Assembly (NCBI GenBank): GCA_900541505.1
Contig: UQKK01000022.1
Location: forward strand, 1 to 56,448
Origin: an uncultured Ruminococcus sp.
Lineage (GTDB): Bacteria; Bacillota; Clostridia; Lachnospirales; Lachnospiraceae
Reading direction: 5' to 3'
Length of the DNA: 56,448 bases
Shown: positions 50,700-56,448 of the stretch, in pieces
How positions within the stretch are numbered: the stretch's first letter is position 1
Layout of the letters: every line of letters begins with the position of its first letter
Notes under the pieces: model-generated
Database searches by the model: none
Told to the model about the DNA's origin: nothing
What the model saw: only the letters and a program-made list of their open reading frames with translations
Program-made: the position numbers and the translations under genes

Positions 50700-53393
50700 T
50701 TAGCGTTCTCCCTTTTTTGCTATATTTGAAATTCCTGTAGCTGCGATACGGATGCCTCGTTTTACAGTACTTTTGGCAATTCTGCCATACCAGCGCGACA
50801 TATTCAGTGCAAACTGTGTATCGTCCACACGCACCAGGTGGATGGCATCAAATTCACATCTGTGGGTACAAACGCCGCAGCCGATACATTTATCGCTGTC
50901 CACAATAGATTTGCCGCATTGCAGACACCTCCCCGTCTCACATTTAATCTGTTCTTCTGTCAGCCCTTCCCGCAAATCCCTGAAGGTCCGGACAGCCTGC
51001 TCATGATTTACTTTCGGTGCGCTCTGCCGCGGTGTCAAATCCAGATTCCGGATGTTCATATTGAGGTCAATGTTAGCTGTATCAATTTCCTGATATTCTG
51101 CATGTCTTCCATCCGTCAGATGTCTGCCGCGCAGCAGCCTGGATATGGAGATTGCTCCCTGACGCCCCTGCGCAATCGCATCAATGGCAAATTTAGGGCC
51201 TGTGACCACATCTCCTCCTGCAAAGATATCTTTTTCCTCTGTCTGATAGGAAATATTCTGCACGAGCACTCGGTTTCCCCGTCCTGTCTTTACCTTCGTA
51301 TCTTTGAGAAGTCCGCCTAAATCAATTTTCTGTCCAATTGCAAGAATAATTGTATCTGCCTGTACATCTACTGTCTGTGCCTCGTCATACTGCGGCGCAA
51401 ACTGCCCTTTCGCATCGCGGACAGAGACACACTTTTTAAATTTGATTCCCGTTGCCAGACCGTTTTTCTTTTGTATTGTCATGGGCCCCCATCCATTGTG
51501 GATGACGATGCCTTCCTCCCGCGCCTCTAATTGCTCATCCACTGCCGCCGGCATCTCTTCCTCGGATTCAAGGCAATACATTGCGACCGACTCCGCGCCT
51601 TCCCGTACAGCGGCGCGAGCGACGTCAATGGCAACATTTCCGCCTCCTACTACAATCACATTCCCTTTTGTATTTGTCTTCTCTTTGCTGTTCACACGCC
51701 CTAAGTAGGTTACGCCATTCATGATATTCGGAAGGTCCTCATTTTCTATGCCGAGCATCGCTCCCTGCTGCGCGCCGATTGCAAGATAAAACGCCTGATA
51801 TCCCTGCTCTCGAAGCTGGGGTATCGTCACATCTTCCCCTACATTCACGCCGCATCTAAACTCCACGCCCAATTCCCGAATTACCTCAATTTCAGAATCA
51901 ATGACTTCCTTTTCAAGGCGAAATTTCGGAATTCCATACTCCAGCATCCCTCCCGGTTTCTTTGATTTTTCAAATACAGTCACCTGAAATCCTTCTTCTG
52001 CCAGATAATACGCGCAGGTCAATCCTGCCGGACCTGCACCGATAATCGCGACTTTCTCCTCATAACTGCCTTTCTTCTGAGGAATGTATCTGGTGCTTCC
52101 GTCACGTTCCTTATCCGCGATAAACATTTTGATAGCATCAATCGCCAGTGACTGGTCCAATGTATTCCTCGTACAGTGTGCCTCACAAGGATGCGGACAG
52201 ATACGCCCGCAAACTGCCGGGAGAGGATTGGTTTTCTTAATTACTTCCAAAGCTTCAAGATACTTGCCTTCCGAAGCCTTCTCAATATATCCCTGTACGG
52301 AAATATGCGCCGGACATGACACTTTACACGGAGCCGTACCTAATTTTGACACCAGCTTTCTTTCATTGATGAAATCATCATGAAGGTCTTTTTTGTTCAT
52401 AACATGGTTTTTTGCCATTTTGTAATCCGGCTTCTGACAGACACTCTTCTCTGCAAAATTTGTCCCCAGAGTAACGGCATTGACCGGACAGATTTCCACA
52501 CACTCCCCACATGCCACACATTTAACGTCATCAATCTTTGCCCGGAAATTGGAATGTGACATCGGATTGGCATCCAGCCGGTTAATCTGCCGCAAACCCG
52601 CGCAGGAACATCCGCAGCAATTACAGATAAATGTTGTCCTGTCTTTTCCTTCCACCTGAAATGCACAGTGAGCCAGACCGGCTTTTTCTGTCATCTCCAA
52701 AGTCTGAATCGCTTCTTCCTTTGTCAGGTAATGACCTCTTCCTGTCCTGACATAATAATCCGCCGTCTCATCAAACTGCATACAAGTGTCATGGATTGGG
52801 TGCTCGCAGCCCTTTCCCACTAATTTTGCAGCAGTCCGGCAGGCACAATCCGCAACAGAATACCGGGAACTGTTATTGATAAAAGTCAGCACATCTTCAA
52901 ACGAATATACTTTCTGCTGCGCATGTATCTCCTTCATAACCGGGGTCACTTTCATTAAACCTCCGCCCTGCACATCCGCAAACCGAAGTAACGGTCCAAG
53001 CTCCTCATCAAGTGCTGCCCGGAAAAGTTTTCCCACTTCCGGATTATGAATCGTCTCCGGGTCTGTCATCACATATTCATAAAATCCGGGGATAAATGGA
53101 GGAACATTGTAGTAGGATATCCCCCGCTTTGTAACACGCTCAAACAGCAAACCTTTCTGTGCCATATGCTGCAGCATCGGTTCCGCTTTCTCAAGCGGCA
53201 TCTTTGCCCTCTCTGCAATTTTTTTCGCTGTTTCCGGCTTATTTGTAGCACTCAGCCCCAACAATGCTTCTTTCTCCGGCACAAGAAGTTTAAACATTTT
53301 AGTAAAATTACTTTTTTCGCTGATAGGACCTAAAAACAGTCCTCCAACTTTTGACATATGAGTCGCATATCTCGCCCATCCGCTCTTTGCCAT
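50700..53393 (-). CDS. Large FAD-dependent oxidoreductase with N-terminal winged-helix-like and Fe-S domains
   Basis: The 897-residue protein starts with about 95 residues that read like a winged helix (LLGLSATNKPETAKKIAERA, then MLQHMAQKGLLFERV). A Cys-rich domain follows (CACRTAAKLVGKGCEHP, CNCCGCSCAGLRQINR) with a 2[4Fe-4S] ferredoxin (CVACGECVEICPVNAV). Residues about 370-790 match GltD/NfnB (CGRICPHPCEAHCTR, VAIIGAGPAGLTCAYYLAEEG, VIVVGGGNVAIDVARAA). A final CLQCGKSIVDSDKCIGCGVCTHRCEF adds clusters. It should move electrons between NAD(P)H and ferredoxin-like carriers. ATG at 53393 follows AAAGGAGG. Confidence 0.82.
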   Translation of the reverse strand: MAKSGWARYATHMSKVGGLFLGPISEKSNFTKMFKLLVPEKEALLGLSATNKPETAKKIAERAKMPLEKAEPMLQHMAQKGLLFERVTKRGISYYNVPPFIPGFYEYVMTDPETIHNPEVGKLFRAALDEELGPLLRFADVQGGGLMKVTPVMKEIHAQQKVYSFEDVLTFINNSSRYSVADCACRTAAKLVGKGCEHPIHDTCMQFDETADYYVRTGRGHYLTKEEAIQTLEMTEKAGLAHCAFQVEGKDRTTFICNCCGCSCAGLRQINRLDANPMSHSNFRAKIDDVKCVACGECVEICPVNAVTLGTNFAEKSVCQKPDYKMAKNHVMNKKDLHDDFINERKLVSKLGTAPCKVSCPAHISVQGYIEKASEGKYLEALEVIKKTNPLPAVCGRICPHPCEAHCTRNTLDQSLAIDAIKMFIADKERDGSTRYIPQKKGSYEEKVAIIGAGPAGLTCAYYLAEEGFQVTVFEKSKKPGGMLEYGIPKFRLEKEVIDSEIEVIRELGVEFRCGVNVGEDVTIPQLREQGYQAFYLAIGAQQGAMLGIENEDLPNIMNGVTYLGRVNSKEKTNTKGNVIVVGGGNVAIDVARAAVREGAESVAMYCLESEEEMPAAVDEQLEAREEGIVIHNGWGPMTIQKKNGLATGIKFKKCVSVRDAKGQFAPQYDEAQTVDVQADTIILAIGQKIDLGGLLKDTKVKTGRGNRVLVQNISYQTEEKDIFAGGDVVTGPKFAIDAIAQGRQGAISISRLLRGRHLTDGRHAEYQEIDTANIDLNMNIRNLDLTPRQSAPKVNHEQAVRTFRDLREGLTEEQIKCETGRCLQCGKSIVDSDKCIGCGVCTHRCEFDAIHLVRVDDTQFALNMSRWYGRIAKSTVKRGIRIAATGISNIAKKGER

Positions 53394-53457
53394 GATTTCT
53401 CCTCCTTTGTTGTACAAAATCGTAACCACATTTTACGTCACTATCTTTGGAAATTAT

Positions 53458-53515
53458 AAATGAGCAACGTTCATTTAATAGTTTTATTATAAATTGAACA
53501 TTGCTCATTTGTCAA
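53458..53515 (-). promoter_or_regulatory. Oxidoreductase-hyp operon promoter and probable TetR operator
   Basis: On the minus strand TTGACA (53510-53515), 18 bases and TATAAT (53486-53491) form a strong promoter. An inverted repeat of 16 bases, AAATGAGCAACGTTCA (53458-53473) and TGAACATTGCTCATTT (53495-53510), 15 of 16 complementary, spans from the -35 side to beyond the start. The divergent TetR protein is the likely ligand (inference). Confidence 0.75.
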
Positions 53516-53625
53516 TTATTTAATCGTTACAGTTCGCCCCTCACAGTGTGCGTTTTTACGAATATCGTAGGCTGAACGGATAGGATTCTGTTTGAAAAAA
53601 ATTGTGGGATATTATAAAATAGATT

Positions 53626-53724
53626 CAAGACTCGCTCGCAAGTCTTGCACGCACAATTCGTGTTGTGTACAGCACGACTAATTTCTTTACGAATTGCCGC
53701 GTATCTTCGCGGAGCGTATATCAG
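53626..53724. repeat. Three-hairpin repeat element, copy 2
   Basis: The layout equals copy 1 (39438-39534). Stem 1 is CAAGACTCG/CAAGTCTTG (8 of 9). Stem 2 is AATTCG/CGAATT with inner GTTGTG/CACGAC. Stem 3 is CCGCG/CGCGG, and the end is GGAGCGTATATCAG. It finishes 13 bases before the TetR start codon, so it is the TetR leader. Confidence 0.75.
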
Positions 53725-53737
53725 GCAGGAGAATACT

Positions 53738-54367
53738 ATGAGAAAAGCATTTTCACCGGAAGAATATCAAAAACGCGAAAAACTGATTACAGATACAGCT
53801 CTCTCATTGCTGGAAGAAAAGAATTTTTCCAATATTACCATGCGGGAACTCGCCCGTGCGTGTGGGGTTGCTATCGGCACTCTTTTTAATTACTACCCCA
53901 CAAAAGAATTATTATTTAGAAAACTTCTCTATGATTATTATAATAACTATTTTACAGAAGAGATATCCGAAATAGAAAAGCAGACATTTCATAAGTTTGA
54001 AGATTATAAAAATTTTCAGCTTCAGAGAGTCTCTGTCCTGATTGAACAGCATACTCTGATTGCACTGCTTTCTGTGCATCACAATGTTTACACTGTATCA
54101 GAGGGCACGGAAGCCCTCAATGAAGAACGGCTCTTATGGGCAAACAAACTGATTGACATTGGCAGACTCACACATGAGAAGCTGCCCCGGATACCGGCCG
54201 AGTCTGCCACGAGATTCTATTATTTTCTTCATGCTCTGTTGGTTGGTTACAGCAATCTGTTTCAAGTGCCGGGGATGTCACAGCCTCCGCTGTTTATCGA
54301 TAACTTGAGAGAAGAGACATTATTGTCTGTTGAATATTATCTCGATGGAATGCAGAATTTTCTATGA
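53738..54367 (+). CDS. TetR/AcrR-family transcriptional regulator
   Basis: The 209-residue protein has a TetR DNA-binding domain (ITMRELARACGVAIGTLFNYYPTKELLF) and an all-helical ligand domain (RFYYFLHALLVGYSNLFQV). It is divergent from the oxidoreductase-hypA-hypB operon and shares its promoter region, which holds a 16-bp inverted repeat. It probably represses that operon; the inducer is unknown. ATG at 53738 lies 7 bases after AGGAG. A structured repeat occupies its leader. Confidence 0.88.
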   Translation: MRKAFSPEEYQKREKLITDTALSLLEEKNFSNITMRELARACGVAIGTLFNYYPTKELLFRKLLYDYYNNYFTEEISEIEKQTFHKFEDYKNFQLQRVSVLIEQHTLIALLSVHHNVYTVSEGTEALNEERLLWANKLIDIGRLTHEKLPRIPAESATRFYYFLHALLVGYSNLFQVPGMSQPPLFIDNLREETLLSVEYYLDGMQNFL

Positions 54368-54384
54368 TATTAAATTGAGTAGAA

Positions 54385-54409
54385 AAAATTTCCTCCATTG
54401 AGGAAATTT
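54385..54409 (+). terminator. Hairpin after the second TetR gene
   Basis: AAATTTCCTC and GAGGAAATTT are perfect complements around CATT, 18 bases after the stop. A second AT-rich inverted repeat (TTTTAACTCG/CGAGTTAAAA) follows at 54449-54499. Confidence 0.7.
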
Positions 54410-54525
54410 CGGCATCTTGCCGATTCTGCATATCCATGCAGTATTTTACTTTTAACTCGATTTTAACTCAACTCTAATTCAATTAAAACGAGTTAAAATT
54501 ATATTACTCTATCTAATCCCCGTAT

Positions 54526-55242
54526 TTAGATTGTCACAGACACATTCTCATTTCTCTTGGATAGCAAATTCAATGTCGCCACATCTACATATCCGTCTAT
54601 CAGCGTAATTTCCTTTTCTGCCTTTTGTATCAAGCTGACAATCAAACTGAACGCATCGTAAATCTGCCCGTCAAAGAATACCTTTTGACTAGCTTCTTCA
54701 TGCTCGGATATGTACTCGAATATCTGCTCCAGTTTCTCATCTGTCTGCTTCTGATATTCCAACTGCTTCAGCTCTACATTGCTGATACGCTCAAAAAGCA
54801 GAGCATTATTGGCGATAAAACGCCGCATCTCTACGAAAGTCCTCATTATACGAATACTGGTATTTATAGCAATTTCGCTTCTCAGGACACTCGCCAACAT
54901 AGAAATTCCTTGTTCTGTATATACATAGGGCATATACCTTCGTCCGCCGTATCCACTACCATCTAAGCTTGAGCTTCCAGATTGGATTTTCAAGTTTTCA
55001 AATTCTTCTCCGGTTAATTGGAAACAAAAGTCCTCTGGAAATCTTTTTTGATTTCTTTTCATGGCTTTATTCAAATTTCCTGTCTCCACCTGATATAGCA
55101 TCGCCAAATCGCTGTCCACCATTACCTGTTGATTACGGACTACATATATTAAGTTTTTTATATCGAATTGAGCCAACTCTACAGTCGTAACCTGTGTTTG
55201 TTCCTCCACTTGCACTAAAACGGTCTGTTCTGTTTTTGCCAT
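54526..55242 (-). CDS. ORF6N-domain protein, C-terminally truncated
   Basis: The 238-residue protein has the ORF6N DNA-binding domain of phage antirepressor-like proteins: IYVVRNQQVMVDSDLAMLYQ, NKAMKRNQKRFPEDFCFQLT and YVYTEQGISMLASVLRSE. After a coiled region it reaches FSLIVSLIQKAEKEITLIDGYVDVATLNLLSKR and stops at NVSVTI. Full-length relatives that I recall continue for about 60-80 residues in this domain, so the protein seems cut short. It lies next to an integration site, consistent with mobile-element ancestry. ATG follows AAAGGG. Confidence 0.78.
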   Translation of the reverse strand: MAKTEQTVLVQVEEQTQVTTVELAQFDIKNLIYVVRNQQVMVDSDLAMLYQVETGNLNKAMKRNQKRFPEDFCFQLTGEEFENLKIQSGSSSLDGSGYGGRRYMPYVYTEQGISMLASVLRSEIAINTSIRIMRTFVEMRRFIANNALLFERISNVELKQLEYQKQTDEKLEQIFEYISEHEEASQKVFFDGQIYDAFSLIVSLIQKAEKEITLIDGYVDVATLNLLSKRNENVSVTI

Positions 55243-55257
55243 ACTCTCAACCCTTTC

Positions 55258-55343
55258 AAAACTTGAGCTTCCAATTTAGAATCTCAAATCGGTATTTTCC
55301 CATATATGCTTCAACTTGAGATTCCAGTTTGGAATCTCAAGTT
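55258..55343. repeat. Two CTTGAG-N-TTCCA palindromes upstream of the ORF6N gene
   Basis: AACTTGAGATTCCA-GTT-TGGAATCTCAAGTT (55313-55343) is a perfect 14-bp hairpin. A degenerate version lies at 55258-55289 (AACTTGAGCTTCCA-ATT-TAGAATCTCAAAT). A third, CTTGAGCTTCCA-GAT-TGGATTTTCAAG, lies inside the ORF6N coding sequence at 54969-54995. Confidence 0.6.
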
Positions 55344-55529
55344 CTATGTACCATCTGCTTGCTTTAAGGTAATAACCTGTGACCTCAAACGCTTTTTCTC
55401 AACAAGTCCATTATACCATGCAGCAGGGGCTTTACCACATAAATCTACAAAGAAGAAGAGTAATCTTTTTTGACTGCCCCTCTCGGTCGTAAATAGCATT
55501 TTAAAGCAAATTATCAGGAAAGCCATTTT

Positions 55530-55645
55530 GATTAGCAAAATGCCCGAAAATTCTGCTAATCATTAGCAGGCTAATTTATGCCGTATATCACAAGTTCGAT
55601 TATTTTCTGGCTTTGACTGATTAGCAAAAATGGCTCTTGCTAATC
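55530..55645. repeat. Array of five ATTAGCA / TGCTAAT motifs
   Basis: GATTAGCA occurs at 55530 and 55619, and the palindrome TGCTAAT-C-ATTAGCA at 55554-55568. GATTAGCAA (55619-55627) and TTGCTAATC (55637-55645) form a perfect 9-bp hairpin. Five copies in 116 bases suggests protein binding sites or the remains of a mobile element. Confidence 0.55.
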
Positions 55646-55747
55646 GCATATTGGATTTTTCTCGGACGCCGACAGTGCCGGTGTCGCGTGCGTCGCCAAA
55701 TGGAAATGCAAGCATTTCCGCTTAGCTCGTGCCTCGCACAAATAAAA

Positions 55748-55790
55748 AACGCCGAAAATCTTGATACTCAAGACTTTCGGCGGAGTTTTT
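55748..55790 (-). terminator. tRNA-Arg terminator, repeat copy B
   Basis: CGCCGAAA and TTTCGGCG with inner TCT/AGA pair around TTGATACTCA next to the tRNA 3' end. On the minus strand it is followed by TTTTTTATT. It is nearly the same as the hairpin at 48787-48829. Confidence 0.8.
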
Positions 55791-55834
55791 GGCGTCGCTA
55801 AGAGGATTCGAACCTCCGACCTACCGCTTAGGAG
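55790..55834 (-). mobile_element. 3' half of tRNA-Arg (CCU): attachment site of an integrated element
   Basis: Read on the minus strand, CTCCTAAGCGGTAGGTC, then GGAGGTTCGAATCC and TAGCGAC-G-CCA match the anticodon loop through the 3' end of tRNA-Arg(CCU), with encoded CCA. The 5' half is missing: before CTCCTAA the sequence (TGTTCGATT) does not complete the anticodon or D arm. Tyrosine integrases often use this anticodon-to-3'-end segment as attachment core. An intact tRNA is predicted at the other end of the element, beyond the right edge. Confidence 0.8.
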
Positions 55835-56221
55835 AATCGAACATGCGTTCTCATCTCCGTTAATATGTGTTAATCCAAGTCAAACAAAATCAAGGATTAA
55901 AAGCACTTTCGAATCAATTTCGGTCAATCAAAATATCATCTCTGTCAGCCTTAGACAACCCGTGAATATTAGTAAAATGTTTGCAACTGCTAACAATAGG
56001 GTTGAAGGTCATTGTCAATGGCCCGGCATAAGATCGGCTATCATGCCCGACATACGGGAATGATAAACAATATTCGATTGATCAGATATACTACTTATAA
56101 TATACTGTGAAATAGTCAGTTTGTCTACGAAAATTTGACTACACAATGCAATTCATAACTATGCTGATTGATCAGCTTTTCAACTGTCGCAAATTTTGCG
56201 ACAACTGAATTGTCTGATCTA
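55835..56221. other. Left end of the integrated element, non-coding
   Basis: Between attachment core and integrase I see no gene. GTCGCAAA-T-TTTGCGAC (56186-56202) is a perfect 8-1-8 palindrome, and TTGATCAG occurs twice (near 56078 and 56168). They may be integrase or excisionase binding sites, by position only. Confidence 0.5.
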
Positions 56222-56448
56222 TTATTTAATTGTTTTTGCAAGAGACGCCAGTAATGTAGCCATCTCCGGATTAGAGAGTACCTTTGCCAGTAACTCCGCA
56301 TCCACACCATCTGGAACCTTTAAAGTATTTTCCGGCTTCTTTCTGTGCATCTGCGGATCTGTTTCTTTCTTACCATAAAATGCATCTTCAAACAATTCTG
56401 CATTCTTCTTACGGTCATCATCCAGAATATGTGAATAAACATCCGTTA
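56222..56448 (-). CDS. C-terminal end of a tyrosine-type integrase (partial)
   Basis: The frame is open to the right edge, so only the last 74 or so residues are visible. They begin TDVYSHILDDDRKKNAELFE, which holds the catalytic Tyr (VYSHI) of phage and ICE integrases and its usual following helix, then FYGKKETDPQMHRKKP and a tail ending MATLLASLAKTIK. It is 390 bases from the tRNA-Arg attachment core and points towards it, the usual placement for an integrase at an element end. Confidence 0.85.
   Translation of the reverse strand, partial: TDVYSHILDDDRKKNAELFEDAFYGKKETDPQMHRKKPENTLKVPDGVDAELLAKVLSNPEMATLLASLAKTIK

Larger units (their letters stand above)
55243..55790. other. Repeat-rich non-coding stretch left of the integration site
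   Basis: No gene is supported here. It holds two palindromes upstream of the ORF6N gene (55258-55289 and 55313-55343), an array of ATTAGCA/TGCTAAT motifs (55530-55645) and a terminator hairpin. One 64-codon frame (55344-55538, minus) has no ribosome site. Confidence 0.6.

Noticed and set aside
55344..55538. 64-residue protein on the minus strand
   Set aside because: No ribosome site, odd composition, and it runs through a palindrome.
55790..55834. Functional tRNA-Arg gene
   Set aside because: Only the part from the anticodon loop to CCA is present; no matching D arm or 5' acceptor strand precedes it.

Overview
The window looks like a chromosome segment of a spore-forming, strictly anaerobic Firmicute close to the gut Lachnospiraceae. 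This rests on the gene content: spore-cortex and engulfment genes (cwlD, spoIID, spoIIQ, a dacF-type carboxypeptidase), a PerR/rubrerythrin stress cluster, MecA, a T-box controlled ileS, AGGAGG-type ribosome sites and A/T-rich intergenic DNA. Species assignment is inference. Most genes lie on the minus strand, so the window probably sits within one replication arm.

Layout. 1-350: a strong minus-strand promoter that seems to feed an rRNA operon off the left edge, and a tRNA-Ser(GCU). 600-7350: plsC, a two-subunit Fe-S fumarase split by a DUF4153 membrane-protein gene, dCMP deaminase, upp, and TsaC fused to an inactivated low-molecular-weight phosphatase domain. 7450-13900: cwlD, a secreted GH18 protein, mecA, small proteins, a cluster of perfect DnaA boxes and a secreted SH3-NlpC/P60 hydrolase. 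14200-16000: perR, reverse rubrerythrin, rubrerythrin. 16000-25200: GIY-YIG protein, spoIIQ, spoIID, a membrane protein, glgP and ileS behind an isoleucine T-box. 25400-34600: Rpn-type nuclease, dacF, an anion permease, rubredoxin-glutamate synthase, cupin and a two-domain Old Yellow Enzyme with a divergent TetR. 34700-45700: a sugar or polyol catabolic regulon: binding protein, epimerase, zinc dehydrogenase, ABC permease and ATPase, flavin oxidoreductase and DeoC aldolase on the minus strand; DeoR regulator and FGGY kinase divergent. 45950-48760: coiled-coil protein, ftsH, DUF308 protein. 48900-54370: two hypB paralogues, hypA and a large Fe-S/FAD oxidoreductase opposite a TetR gene with a near-perfect operator. 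54500-56448: a truncated ORF6N gene, repeat-rich DNA, a tRNA-Arg(CCU) 3' half and the C-terminal end of a tyrosine integrase, which together mark the left end of an integrated element running off the right edge.

The best candidates for undescribed biology are: (1) the TetR-oxidoreductase-HypA-HypB-HypB nickel-handling locus with no hydrogenase and with one HypB lacking its metal-binding His; (2) cwlD and spoIID, whose ribosome sites are buried in the terminator hairpin of the preceding gene, with a sporulation-type -10 sequence inside the hairpin; (3) a roughly 98-bp three-hairpin repeat with compensatory base changes in two places; (4) the TsaC-pseudophosphatase fusion; and (5) the orphan sugar regulon containing an ene-reductase. 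All functional statements come from reading motifs by eye; no database search or folding program was run.
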